Shown here: positions 31,013-43,798 of the stretch, in pieces
Layout of the letters: each line of letters starts with the position of its first letter
How positions within the stretch are numbered: position 1 is the stretch's first letter
NCBI GenBank assembly: GCA_965649825.1
Contig: OZ287694.1
Location: 1,984,001-2,048,000, forward strand
DNA length: 64,000 nt
Reading direction: 5' to 3'
From: Penicillus capitatus
Lineage: Eukaryota; Chlorophyta
Program-made: the position numbers and the translations under genes
Notes under the pieces: model-generated
What the model saw: only the letters and a program-made list of their open reading frames with translations
Databases searched by the model: none
Told to the model about the DNA's origin: nothing

Positions 31013-33281
31013 TTAACTGAACTGCTGAAAAAGCTTGTAGCGAAGAACGAAATACATGATGACTGTGCGACGGCGTGGGACAGTCAACTGTATGTGAATG
31101 TAGACCATAGACTGTTGACAATAACCACAGCCACCAAAACCAGAAAAAGATAGAATGGAATTCTGCGCAATGATATCCTTAAACATGCAAGACTGCAATA
31201 GGCAAACGGCATCTAGTGTATCGCAGTTTGTTTCGCGGACCTGATGCATCCTCAAGTCGACCATATCGTTGTTGGGCAGTTGCAGACAGATGCGTTTAAC
31301 GCCTTCAATTGGGAGACTCTCTTCGTTGACTGCCTTGATGCGCAGACGAAGTAGAACGTCGTTTTCTCCAAGGCAGATGATGTAAACAGGATTGTTCGGC
31401 AGGGAGGCATCATAGAAGCTAAGCAGCTCCCTTGTTTCTCTCTCGTGCAGAGGCACCGTTGAATTTGTCGAGTCCAAGAGGCTCTCCGTCCAGAGACAGA
31501 AAGAAATCTGTCCGTTATTCGTCTGTTGGAGAAAGTCGTTTGTCTCATTGTCGGCGACCGGGACCACCTACACAGAGAGACAGTTTGCTGGAGGGCGAGT
31601 AAAGGCGGAGCCACACACCGAGTCGAGAGCACACCTGCCCTGAGGTGGCCTGAGACTGTTGCCCTGGAGCCCTTGACTACCTTCGTTCGTGTACGGTGAA
31701 AGAGACTGCACACGAATGTCACGTCATATCAGCGAACAGTTAGCAGAATCACACCTGGTGGACAGCGTTAACTGCAGCGAACGATGGGCGATCGACGACT
31801 GTCCTGTTCGGCCAGAAGCTGTTTATCAACGAAGGCATCTCGACTTCTGCTACGCGCCAGAGAAGATATCCGCGACAGACTGGTGCCACCTCCTCCTTTT
31901 CCTCGAGCAGGCTTCTGAGTTTGTGCTCCAGCATTTCGTTTCCGAGCCAGGAATAGATGATTTCGCGGAGATGGACTGCCTCGGACTGCGTCAGCTTCTC
32001 CAGCACTTGCGCCATAAGTTCACAGAATTCGCCTTGCTGATAGATCTTGGATGCTGCATCCAGCAATCCTTCATACACTTCTGGATCTGCATCCCAGCCT
32101 TCCCTCAAAGAATGACGTGTGGCGAGCTGCTGGAATTCAAAAATGGCCTCCTTGCGTACTTCGGCGGATTCTGCCAGTGTCGCAACGGCCGTCAGCTCGG
32201 TCACGATGCCAAACCTCACGGCTTTCCGTTTGTCCTTGTCGCGAATGCCGTGCTTCTGGTGCTCCAGAATCTGTTCGAGACAGCTCTGGAAGAACTCGAA
32301 CTTCTCTGGATCCGTCAGACAGAGCATGGCGGCGGAGCTCAGGACTTGAAGCCAATCGAACCAAGTCTTCCCTCGAAGCTTTTCATCTGCACAGGCAGTC
32401 CTAAATCTTTGAATCCCTTCGCTGATTGCAGACGGGTCGACTAGACGCACACCCCGGTAGAAATCGAGCACACCGGCAGTACCAGTCATGTTGTGCTCTG
32501 CGGCGTCGAACAGTGTCGTGGCTTCGTTCCCTTCTGTGAAGCGATGAATGCTCTGTTCGATGAGCATCCCGAAAAAACGAAAGAGATAACAAGGGGTATC
32601 TCTGAAGATCTTCAGCCTCTCCAGCAGACCGTCTTGATGTTTCTTCAAAGGGAGAGATACTGGCAGTCCAGGAGCAACTCTGTGTACGACGGCGCATGCC
32701 TGATAAAAGGCGACAAGCGCAGGACGGTGATGCTCGAAGGATTGCTTCGTCTGCACGATGCAGCGTCCGAGTGTCTTGGAAATGCTGTCCGCCAAGTGGA
32801 GCAGGTCCGTTGGATCGCCTTCGAAGACAGTGACATCCACAGATGCCAAGGCATGGGACAGTGCCGATGCTATCTGCTCTGTCGTACATACATCATCGGT
32901 CAATGCTTCGCCCAACACATTCAGAACGCGCAGCACCAGCATCCTGTTGCGCGAGCGGTAGCGCCCTTTGGCACTCACCAGACGCGCGAACTCTTCAGCG
33001 ACTTCTGCTTTTTCGTACGCGTTCAACTTATCGAAAACAGCAACGTGTGACCAGAGCCAACGCTCAAGTATTTCCCATTCTCCCGCGTCGGCGGTATTGT
33101 TATAGATACGGACCAGACGGTCCGTGCAGCAGATTTGCCGTTCCGTCGAGAGTACTTGAGGAGTTATTAGACTTGGTCGACGTGCTGACGGTAATGATAC
33201 GGTGCAAAGTCTCCCGCTGCCGTCTCGGCGACGCGGGCAGCAGTGTCCGTCACTAAAGCCGTTATAGTTATTCCTCCACAT
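31013..33281 (-). CDS. Helical-domain + FYD-domain protein, spacer copy (diverged paralog)
   Basis: Three exons on the minus strand: 33,281-31,755, 31,705-31,619, 31,567-31,013, introns of 49 and 51 nt at the same positions and phase as in the arm copies; 722 residues. It starts at the ATG of MWRN; the open frame begins upstream but without an ATG. The helical domain and FYD domain (LLSFYDASLPNNPVYIICLG) are intact, with many substitutions relative to the arm copies, which are close to each other. The C-terminus is three residues longer (KLFQQFS). No stop or frameshift is seen. It is a separate, older paralog rather than a third arm copy, and its position between the arms suggests the locus already held tandem copies before the inversion. 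Confidence 0.8.
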
Positions 33282-33479
33282 TTCTTCGTAAGCAACAGCT
33301 TCAGCGTCACACAAGTCGCAGGGAAAACTGAATCACTCGAAGTCGAGTGTGGACGCAGTAAATGAAGGCTGTTTCTCCGCGGCCTTTTAATGCGTTCATG
33401 CTGACGCGTGTAGCTTCCTCTTGGTGACATGCGCGCGCGGACGTCGCATCATCGCATCAGTAGTCGCAGATGCGACTCG

Positions 33480-34484
33480 GTTCGACGAATAACGACAGAT
33501 AAGGTGAGAGCGAGACTGAGATAAAGCGAACCATGGTGTCGACACTCGCATCGTCAGGAAAGACGTTTCGCCGTTTCCGCTCGGAAGCTTAGGACTCCAT
33601 TCGCGGTTGTCTTGAGAGGCGTGGGTAGAAACTGAGAAACGACGATTGAATGAAATCATCGCTGACACGGCTCAGCGCGGTTTTATACGACGGCATAGCA
33701 GTACGCGAAGGTCTGAGACAGTAACGGCGAAGAGACGTGACCGACGTCTTCTTCGGCTACACATCATGATATGAAACAGCTTCGCGATTCCACTCTTATA
33801 CGCCGGGAGATAGTCGACAGTCAGAGTGAAGGGGCATTCTCCGCAAAGAAATACCGTTTCCTTGCAATATCTATGACCAGCGCGGATTGTGACACTGCAT
33901 TCTGGACTGTCGCTTTGTACAAAGAAGTAGCGTAGACGATTACAGACAGAATCAAAAATGCGAAAGTAACGACGCTGGACGGTCTTTCGTGCTCAATGTT
34001 GATAGGACATGATGAGACATGATCGCTCGGTTTTTGTCAATCGAGCAAACGGATATGACGGGCAAAACACAGAACACGCGATAGGATGCCGGATCCTGTC
34101 GTCCAGAAGAAAAGGCGACAAAGAGCGCATTGATAAAATGCTTTTTGACGACCGCAAGCATCTGTCCAAGTTCTCACTCCTTTTCTGTAAATGGAATCAG
34201 AACTGATTCCCCGAGACACTCTGAGCAAACGCCAACTGCGTCGTCATGTTGGCAGAGATACTGGGAATGCAGAATCAGCTGCAACAGAAGTCTCCGTTTT
34301 GTTTGGCGCGTACAAAGAAGTGTACGTGAGCGCGCAAGTACAGAAAGGGGTGCTCTCGACGTACGTAGCGAATGACGGGGTGATAGACCCTTGTCCGCAG
34401 TGTGTGGAAACGCGCCTTCCGGGAGAAGCGTCCTTCGGCGATAGAAGTCAACGGTTTTGAACAATGTGTACGAACGGACGTGCA
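33480..34484. other. Spacer stretch upstream of the third helical-FYD gene, nothing recognised
   Basis: Homology to the arms' upstream flank fades by about 33,480. The rest has no convincing coding sequence up to the inner end of the right arm. Confidence 0.35.
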
Positions 34485-34852
34485 CCCGTAGAATGTGAAA
34501 AAAGATGCAGCGATGTTAAAAGCAGAAGCAAAGAACTTTGCTAGACACGAATTCGCAGTTCCTTATGTAATGTTGGCGAAATGGACGTGCCGCTGCTCCT
34601 CTGTTGCGGCTATTGTGACAAGACTGTTCGACTGAGTCGACGACTCCCTCAGCTTCTTCCATACGAGCGTACACATGACGCGTACCCTCTCATTTTTCCT
34701 TTGGCTGTTGGCGCGGGCGGCGTGACGCGATGTGACGTGTCATTGCCTCTGCGATGGTGAACGCGCAAGCGTTTTCATCATATGGTGAAGGCCGGCGAAG
34801 CCGAGGCGTTAAAACAAAAGCGAATCGGTAAAACGGGTCACTAACAAGCGAA

Positions 34853-36154
34853 TCAGTAGTAGTGGAGGACATAGGTATCCACCTTCTCGTTGCAGACCGG
34901 ACATTTGGCTTTCGCATCACGCAGCAGCTTGCAGCAGTCGATGCAGACGCACTTGTGCGATCTAGAACAGACCCACTGTCAAACAGAGAAATCGGCAGCA
35001 TCTACAGGAGACGCACGTGTCTCCATGTGCGAATCCAGATGTCTGATCGCTGTCGAGACAGAAAACGCATTTCTCTTCCACTCCATCTCTTCTGCTCGTT
35101 GCAGGAGGCGATCGATCGACCGCATCCTGCGGCCAAATACAGACAATGAAAGTGATCCATCCATCTTCAAGGAATCCATGCACCGGATCGTGCAGTTCTG
35201 CCTTTTTAACAAAATTGCGATTGCCAAAACCATGCCAGCCTGGTTGAAACCGACATTCGAACTCTTCACAAAACCGAATCGTTTGCGATCCATATGCTAC
35301 ATGAACTTAGATATAAAGGCGACCTTTTGTTATGCTTTGCTGTTCGCTGTGCCGGTTCAGTAACGTGATCGTGACACGGACGTCAGCGAGGGCGTCGGCT
35401 TCGCGAAGGAAATAGAAGCCACGCTTGTCAGCATCCCCGGCTTCGTCCGCATGCGCAAGTTTTAGTTTCCTGCGGAAACAGTAGGTCAGTCGTCATAGGA
35501 AGCGTCAGCAACCAAAAAGCAATTGTTACGAGCTTACCACAATGCGTCGTCCACGCGGATGTCTTTGGTTGTCACTTCAAAATCGACCAGCTCCTGCAGA
35601 TAACTCAGTTGCCACTAAAACCATGTTCTCATCGACACGTCTAAGTGAGTAAGTAACACAGAGTGTGACCGTGATCAAGACGGGCTGGCTCAGAGTCGTG
35701 ACGATGAGGCTTTCGTTTTCTGGAGAGATGATACATATCTTCACGACGACGCACAGACGACCGTCATCATCAAGAGAGCCAAATCCTGGCGTCAAGACAT
35801 GACCTTCCGCAAACGTCTTCACCATCGACGTCTCTGTTGATTGAGACGACCATCGTTTAGCTACCGGCCATCCGCTGTTATGGCATACGAACATCTTGTT
35901 TTGAGCGACCTTCTCGAATGGTCTTCGATGCGTCAGATGGATGCACGATCTCCAGCTGGCACCAAGCATTCACGTTTATTTGATGACAAGTCAGTTCCAT
36001 GGACATTGTGTGGCTATGTATGTTTCTCTTCATCCCAAGGTTCCTGTCAAGAGATTAAGGAGTTGTCAGAAGAGCGCTTGCCCGACACATAATGTACAGC
36101 TTACCACCGATATCCGCCGAAACCGAATGGTTTTGACTCAAAGTTCGTCTTCAT
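34853..36154 (-). CDS. MATH-MATH-RING protein with MDM2-type RING, right-arm copy
   Basis: Mirror of the left-arm gene with the same exon layout, starting MKTNFESKPFGFGGYRW and ending KCPVCNEKVDTYVLHYY. The short second intron here contains CTGAC, which supports it being a real intron. Sequence in the first MATH domain is noticeably different from the left copy (for example CHNSGWPVAKRW versus CTTVDGQAAKRW), whereas the RING is almost unchanged: the substrate-binding part diverges while the ligase part is kept. All zinc ligands (Cys/His) are present. Confidence 0.7.
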
Positions 36155-39136
36155 GCATTCCCATAACGAGCCCGGAATCCAACACTTTTGCCATGAAGTC
36201 ACACATGTGCACAACAGCTGCGTGCTTGCTTCTCACCTCGAATTGTCCCAAGCGCCGCCCTGTTGAGAGCTTGTACTTGTATGGCACGCCGTTACCAACG
36301 GCGACTCCCTCTGCAAAGGGCTTATTGTCAGAACAGTGTGAATGCGACTAAGACATGTCGTGAACGGACGTGTGATATTCTTTTCCCCCGACCACTGTCG
36401 CTCTTTCGCTCTGGACCGATCCATTGTTTGCGCGGAAATGAAGAGGGATGGGAAAGGAAAGGCAACGGAAGGAGAAGTACGGTGCGTGTTGTTCAGTTAA
36501 GCGTAAACGATTCCGCCGTATGCTGCACAGGTGCACCCTTTCGTACAGTTAGGTAATGGCATCTCTTACATTATAAAGAACATTAGGAGAAAATGGATGA
36601 GAAGCATGGACATGACAGAAAGACCTCTTGCTGTTTTCGGCGCTGAAATTGTGCCAGCCCAGTAAAACGGTCCGCCGCCCGAACGCCTGAGCTTCTCATC
36701 TAGAACCTCTGGTGCGACCTTGACGATATGCCAAACACCGTTTTGAGCGTTTCTACGAGGACGATCTACTTTTACGCAGAGTTTACATTCCATCCTCTGC
36801 TTTTATGCGAAACTGCATGAGCAGCTTCGTCAAGGAAGCCAAACAGCACAAGAACGGATCATCCGCGGGGAGAAGAGGATGTTGGCGTGTGTACCGAGAG
36901 GAAAGAAGGACGCTTCTTCAAAGTCCAACCAGGGTCGAGCAAGACGCACGGCCACATTCCTCGACGACGGTGTGCATCCGCGCCTTCGACGCGGCGCAGA
37001 GAACGACAATTGATGAGACATTACCGCTGTAAGGGTGACCAATCGCGATCCACCACATCCAGTCCTGTCCGAGTTGATCACCCCTTTGCTAAACGTGCCA
37101 ATCTCACTCTTCCGGTTTGAGATAACCGGTGAGCGTCTCTCTTGAGACATTCCGATGTCGTCTCTTTGTCTGCACCATCAACAAAGCTGTGCAGCGATTC
37201 CGCCACAGAACGACATGTCACCGCCCCTAAGCATCTCACTCATTGTCTCGCTCCTCTGCCCAATAGACACTGAGCGGCACCTCCATCACTTTCGTAGATT
37301 TGCTGCCTTCAAGGCGACATGGAACTCGAAGAGGGGGTCATTCCTGGCAGACGATCCCTCCGTGGAGATAACCGAACGTCCAGATGTCCATCCGTTGTGA
37401 ACCGAACGCACAATCCTTCGGCGATCTCCGCACCTATCCATCTTTTGGCGACCGTTCTTTATTCAACCTGTCTCTCCACCTGTCGCTTTCCGTCGGATCG
37501 ATTGATTTCTTCCTTTTTTGTCGAAGCTGATGTCGTGACGTGGCATCGCACTTGCACAATCTTGAGCATTCATATGTATCGGCGCACAGATGACCTCCTT
37601 GGCTCGATCGTCTTGATGCATTCTTGGGGCTTGTGACTCTTGACCGGCTCACTCACAGCAAAGCGCCACGAAGGAACCTAATGGCCCTGTCTTTGTCTGA
37701 ACTCAGCCAAATGTATTCGCTTTCTCATGTATCGCGTCGACAGCGCCGCGGATCGATCGAACATCGCGATGTGACAGGTCGGATGGGATCAGGAAAAACT
37801 TATGGATACAGAAGGGCGAAGCGGGTCGTCTGTCCGTTTTCGACACAGCGTTGTTGTCTGTCGATCGGTCTGTTCGTCTGTACCGTCGCCGGCAGAGGTC
37901 TTGTCCGACTCGGCGCTTCTCTTCGTCTGCCTCTACCGACTTCGCGATGTGACGTTACGTACGACCACCACCATGCAGGACGCCGCGCACCTCGTTTGGC
38001 AGTTTCGTCTCCTGCAGAGGCCACTCGTCAGCATCGCGGTCAAAGACGGCGAGAAAAACGCAACCGTGGGGTCGAGCGTGACAGGAAGGATGCTGTTCAG
38101 CAGTGCGGCAGTGCGTTTTTCGGCCGAAGGCGCTCGCATGTCTAAGAGCATATCCGCTTGAAGCAGAGCTGCGTGTGAGGGATGTACCGCGGAATTGGGG
38201 TGGGCAACGGTCGGTGCAGCCAGGAGCCTTAGGCGGAGAACACAGCGTCGCGCCGTCGTTCGTTCGGTGCGCACGAAGCCCGTCGCGAAGGTGGCCGTTT
38301 TTCTCAGACGGCGGCAGTACGACCTCGCAATAGCGTCGCTCATCAACAGCGTTTCCATTCGCCACATCCATTTGCATTCTCTGGAAGGAATGCGTCGCGG
38401 GGTTCGAACTAGAAAGCGAACGACGTGGGAAGGGGCGCCGCGATGAAGGCCTACCGAAGCGGCTGAGGCCTTTTGGCCTTTTGAACAGGCATCCCTGCAA
38501 ACGGACGGCAGTCAAGGAACGCGTCCAGCCGGACGAAGCGCTCCACGCTTTGCGGCACACACCTCGAGGGCGAGCGTCGAAGACCACTGGGAGAGTGAGA
38601 TGCTATGAGTCGTGTGAGAGACGCAAGGCCTTCGGGGCGAGTGCTTGGCGTCGCTGAGACTTGCAGTGTGGCGGGTCGGTCGGGAATCCACTTTTCTGCG
38701 TTCTGACTTATGGGTCAGCCAGCGCTTTGTACCCCATCTTCTGTGGCGGTTCGCCGGATGCGGTGTCACGAGAATCGAACGCGTCCGTTCCTCTTCCCAG
38801 CTGCATGCGTCCACATCATTTAATGGCCTCAATTTTGCCGGACGACAGACGGATACGGGGGCCATCGTTCTGGGCCCCTCGCCCGCTGAATGTTGTGACG
38901 TGTCCGCAACGCGCACGCCAGAGGGCAGCGTCCTCCGTCGATTGGAGAGAAGCAACCGAGATCTTTAGGCAATTGGAACGTCGCCCTACACAACGGTTGC
39001 TTTATGACACGACAGGTTCATCGTGACGCCGCCGCCGTCATCGTAAAGTGAGCAGTGCATTGCTCACAAGTATCTCTTGGAGGCGTTTTCCAAAGACAGG
39101 AGTCAATGGTGCACAGCACGATGCGCATGTATAAAA
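36155..39136. other. Right-arm stretch mirroring 22.9-25.9 kb
   Basis: Fragmentary minus-strand exons as in the left arm. A minus frame at 36,566-36,793 (WHIVKVAPEVLDEKL, GPFYWAGTIS) contains sequence deleted from the left arm near 25,160. No complete gene could be built. Confidence 0.3.
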
Positions 39137-39910
39137 CTAAAACAAGAAATGCAGCACCGCACTGGACGGGCGCCAAGCGCAAGACAGTCGAGTGGTATGG
39201 AATGGAGTGCCCGTTTGCAGAGCATCGCTGGTGATCAAAACGCGGGATACAAGAGAGTGAGCGGCATCGGACCACCAGCTCCGAACGATCTCCCATGAAT
39301 GACGAGACGTGCTCAGGAATCGGTCGCAGAACAAGCGGTCATCTGGATGGACCATTCCGAAAGCGAGGCGGCGGGTCAGCTTCATCTCGCCGCCGACTTC
39401 GCATTCCAGTCGAAGATGCGCGTCGAGTTTTGCGTAACGCTCGCCGTCGGTGCCACCGGCCAGCGAGAACTGGTGGAGTGGCGGCGAATGCAGGGCAGCG
39501 GGATCCAAGAAAGCAACCGCTTCGCGTCTGGTCGGGTGTTCGCTAAGGATGCTCCTCTCGAGCTCGATGGCGTCTGCCTCTGGAGCCTCGATCCAGATGG
39601 CTGTCGGCTCTGCAGTGGTGACTGAATCTGCATTTCTTCGTCGAACAAGGGGAGCGTACAATTCTCGCCGCTTCTCGGCATCGTTTCCCCAGTGGACAGA
39701 GTGATTCGAGCAGCATCGTAGAGCTTCATAACTTTCCAGTCGTTCGCACCGGTGCCCCGTCTGAGAGATGTCTGGCATTCCATCCGTCTCCTCTGCCGAG
39801 CTATGACAGCCGTACCGTTGCATGTGACGTGTTGTTTGACTCCATCTCGATTCTCCTCCGTCTCTGCCACTGCAGAGGAAAAAGAGTGAGCACGCGTTAA
39901 GCAGTGACAC
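39137..39910 (-). CDS. MATH-like domain protein fragment, right-arm copy
   Basis: Open frame containing LHQFSLAGGTDG, HLRLECEVGG, RRLAFGMVHPDD and SWEIVRSWW. The order (gly-rich GG turn, LxLxC strand, F-x-hydrophobic-x-N/H-P strand, S-W motif) follows the MATH/TRAF fold and parallels the MATH domains of the gene at 25.9-27.2 kb, so a MATH-like assignment is proposed. Exon limits are not resolved: the first about 70 and last about 40 codons may be intronic, and the frame begins without an ATG. The left-arm copy has three stops. Confidence 0.45.
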   Translation of the reverse strand: MSLLNACSLFFLCSGRDGGESRWSQTTRHMQRYGCHSSAEETDGMPDISQTGHRCERLESYEALRCCSNHSVHWGNDAEKRRELYAPLVRRRNADSVTTAEPTAIWIEAPEADAIELERSILSEHPTRREAVAFLDPAALHSPPLHQFSLAGGTDGERYAKLDAHLRLECEVGGEMKLTRRLAFGMVHPDDRLFCDRFLSTSRHSWEIVRSWWSDAAHSLVSRVLITSDALQTGTPFHTTRLSCAWRPSSAVLHFLF

Positions 39911-41190
39911 GTTTCGAATTCACCTCGCCGATGAACCGTCGAGGGGGCCGTACCGCTGAACGTCGAAGCAGAGGACATTTCACTCGTGCTGTGAAGGAAG
40001 CAATGGGGAGAGGGCATGAGAAGACCGACGCCTCGAAGAGGCGAAATTCGACGCAACGGATGGACGCGTGTCGCCGAAATGTCGCCGAACAAGGCGGTCG
40101 GCGAGACCAAAGGACGCTCCGGTCTCAATGGTTGCCTGGAAGGAGACTCCAGAGGTTACTGGACGGAGAGCGCAAGGACGGATCGATACAGGAGTGGACT
40201 AAACAGCACAACGACCGTCGCGTCGTACAACCGTGTGTTCTGACACGGACGGGCAGAGGGAAGCGCTGATCCGAAGAAGGAAGAGATAGAATAGGTATGG
40301 GTTTGGTGTGACAGGAATGAAGGGGACGATCAGCCGACGCGAGAACGACGCAGGCAGCTGCTTCGGCAGAAGGCGAACCTGCACGTTCGTCGCAGCCGAG
40401 TGTGGGAGATGTGGGTATCCGAGTTTGGAAGTCTGACAGTAGAGTGAGATGGATTGTGTGAAGGGAAGCCGCCTCGCTGAGCTTGGACGCCACGAAGCTG
40501 TGATATTCCTTCACCTCGTAGCGGACCACTGAAACTGAGAGTCCAGGCGCGAGTGGTGGTCTCTCCAAGACTGGGCCAGCGCTCAGAGCCTCAGTGGCAA
40601 GATTGCACTGTACAGGCACTGGTCGGCGGGTCGCTGTGCCTTAGGTCAGGCTTTCTTGAAGGCAGGCTGTTGAGGTCGACGTGGGACGAGTGTGAAGCTG
40701 TACGACACTTTGACGTGCTGTCCGCCATTGTTCGACGCGTGGCAGTCGACCCGTCGTTCTGCCATAGGACAGCTGGTTTTGATCGTGATGCGACGTCTAA
40801 CCTTTTCGGACGGAGACGCGGCTTGCGTGGGCGTCGGACGATGATCTGCGTCCTGCTGTTTCGGCCGAGGTTGACTCCGAGAATCGGCATGCGCAGTATC
40901 CGCTTCCCAGAGCTCCCCGGGCGACGGGGTTTATTTGTCAGCCGAGGGCCACTTCTAAGTTCCACTGCCATGTAGGGCGCGATGACAAAGAGCGATGGGT
41001 GAACTCTTTGCTACTTCTTACCCTCTTCGAGACGGCAGTCCAAGAGGATATCTCCGCTGGGCGTCTCTCTCCAGATGTCGCTTCCTCGTTAGAGGTGCTC
41101 GCGTCTGACAGGGAAAAGGATCCTCACGAGTTCGGCTAATGGAGGTCGTTATCGGACTGAGAGACAGAGAACAGTCGCCGTCCTCTTCAG
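39911..41190. other. Right-arm stretch mirroring 20.8-22.0 kb
   Basis: No assignable gene. Plus-strand segments equivalent to the left-arm candidates upstream of the 20.5-kb exon are present, with indels. Confidence 0.3.
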
Positions 41191-41467
41191 ATTCTCCGCA
41201 AGAGCATCAATGGTGTGCCCATTCCTGTCGCACGTATTCGGACAGTCCAGGCCGTTTGTATCTTCAGCGACGGACGAAGATTGGCTGAGAAGCATCGTGG
41301 TAGTAAGCACCCCTCCTGTGCAGTGTACGATGGCCGCCATGCTCGATCCAGATACACTGGCAGGACTGGGTGCAAGGACCGATCGTCAACGGTTGCTGAT
41401 GATGCGACGTCTGCGGTTACGAATTTTACCAGGAGGGAAGTTACATATGTCAGCATGGATGTATTAA
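41191..41467 (+). pseudogene. Right-arm copy of the 20.5-kb exon, frameshifted
   Basis: Same ILRKSINGVPI start as the left copy, but an 11-nt segment replaces a 10-nt one after the SDGRR codons (near 41,278), shifting the frame. The IVVVSTPPVQ part is read only in another frame. Confidence 0.45.
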
Positions 41468-41571
41468 AGGGCCACGGCGGAACAGTCTTTATTCACGGCG
41501 TTCACAGTTGACTTCAAGTAACTCAGCTCTGCCTGCGAATGGCGTGACGCTAAGGTTGCGTTTGCAAACAG

Positions 41572-43798
41572 ATGTGGCGGAATTCCTTCGATACCTGTGG
41601 CGACGGACAGTACCCGTGTCGGGCACATGGCGGCGGCAGACCTCGCCGGGTTGCATTGTCTGCCGCACGCCGAGCAAGTCTAGCACGTCCTCGGCTACTG
41701 TCGACGGAACGGCGAATCTGCTGCACGCACCGTCTGGTCCGAATCTACAACAACACCGCCAATACGAGAGAAAGGGAGGTACTTGGACGATGGCTTTCGT
41801 CGCACGTCACCGTTTTCGGCAAGCTGGATTCGTACCAGAAGGCCGAAGTCGCCGAGGAGCTCGCGCACTTGGCGAATGTCGAAGCGCGCTCCCCGCGCGA
41901 CAGAAAGCTGGTGCTGTGCGTTGTGAGCGCGCTAGGCGAAGCCACGACGGATAACGCATGCGCAGAGACGATAGCAGAAGCACTGTCGCGCGTCTTGGCA
42001 TCTTTAGATGTCACCGTTTTCGAAGGCGATCCGGCGACGTTACTGCGCCTGGCGGCGACGCTGACCGTTACTCTGCGAAGCTGCGTCGTGCAGACCAGGC
42101 AAACATTCAGGGGCCATCGCCCAGCACTTGTCGCCTTGTATCAGGCATGCACGCTCATACACAGAGTCGCCCCTGCGCTGCCCGCCTGCAATTATCTAAA
42201 GGAGAAACAAGACGGCCTGCTTCAGGGATTGAAGATCTTCGGAGATGCGCCGTACTATCCCTTTCGCTTCTACGCGATTCTCATCGAACAGTGCATACAT
42301 CGTATGACGAAGGGGGATGAGACCTCTGCACTGTTCCAAGCGATGCAGCGGCTTGCGACTGGCACTGTCGGTGTGCTCGATTTCTACCGCGGTGTTCGCC
42401 AGGTCGACCCGTCTGCCGTCAGCAAGGGGATTCAGAAATTGAGGACCGCCTGTGCAGATGACAGGCTTCGGAGGAAGCTGTGGTTCGACTGGCTTCAAAC
42501 CCTCAGCTCCGCTGCCATGCTCTGTCTGACGGATCCAGAGAAGTTCGAGCTGTTCCTGAGCGGCCTCGAACATACTTTAGAGTATCAAAGCTGCTTATCC
42601 GACGAGGAGGAATGCAAGGCTGTCAGATTTGGCATCGTGAACGAATTGACGGCCGTTGCTACAGTGGCAGACTCCGCCGTCGTGCGCAGGAAAGCCATGT
42701 TCGAATTCCAGTATCTTGCAACATGCCGTGCACTGTCGGAAGGCTGGAATGAGGATCCAGAGATCTATGAAGGATTGCTCGATGCAGCATCCAAGATCTA
42801 TCAGCAGGGCGAATTCGGGGAGTATATGAAGCCAGTACTGGAGACGCTGACTTCGTCCTTGAAGTCACACCTTCGTCAAACGATTCGCTCTTGGCTGGGA
42901 AACAAAACGCTGGAGCATAAACTCAGAAGCCTGCTCGAAGAAGAAGAAGAAGACTTGTCGACAGTGTGTCACGGATTGCTTCTCCAATACGCGCTGATTG
43001 GCGAGATGGCTTCCTGGCGAGATGTCTTCTGGCTGAACAGGACAGTCGATTCTGTCCACCAGGTGTGATTCTGGCAAGCGTTCGATGATGTGTGACGTGG
43101 CCATCGTGTGCAGTTTCAACTGTCGTACAGAAACGAGGGTCATCAGGAGCTCCAGAGTAACAGTTTGAACCCGATAGCGGCGGTCAACCGTGTTCAGAAC
43201 ACGGTGCGTGGCTCCGTCTCTCGCCCCTCCAGCAAACTCTCTCTGTGTGTAGGTGGTATCAGACGCCGACAAGGAGTCAATAGACTCTTTCCTACAGTCG
43301 GAGAACAGCCACGTCTCCTTCGATCTGCGGGCGGAGCGCCTCTTGGGTTCGAATGATTCTTCCACGCCTCTACACGAGGGAGAAACAAGGGAGCTGCTCA
43401 GCTTCTACGATGCCTCCCTACCGAACAGTCCTGTTTACATCATCTGCCTCGGAGAAGACGACGTTCTACTTCGTCTGCGCATCAAGGCAGTCAACGAAGA
43501 GAGTCTCCCAATTGAAGGAGTTAAACGCATTTGTCTACAACTGCCCAACAACGATACGATCGAACTCAAGATGCATCAGGTTCGTGAAACAAACTGTGAT
43601 GCAATAGATGCCGTTTGCCTATTGCAGTCTTGCATATTTAAGGATGTCATTGCGCAGAACATTTTTTCTTCCTTCTCCGGTTTTGGTGGTCATGCTTATT
43701 GTCAACAGTCTATCATCCAGATTCACATACAGTTAACTGTTCCAGATCGTCGCATGGCCACACTGTATCACATTTTTCGCTACAAATACTTTTCCTAA
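41572..43798 (+). CDS. Helical-domain + FYD-domain protein, right-arm copy
   Basis: Exons 41,572-43,062, 43,114-43,203 and 43,253-43,798 with 51- and 49-nt phase-0 introns; 708 residues. Exons 1 and 3 are nearly the same as the left-arm gene. The second half of the linker exon is different: after QELQSNS the right arm reads LNPIAAVNRVQNT where the left reads LGPPQGRSALDS, although the flanking intron is shared. The spacer paralog resembles the left-arm version, so the right-arm linker is the derived one. Each intron has a GTGAC- or pyrimidine-rich acceptor. The start ATG follows GCGTGACGC...CAAACAG, a branch/acceptor pair that predicts a 5' exon. Domains and role as for the left-arm copy. Confidence 0.8.
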
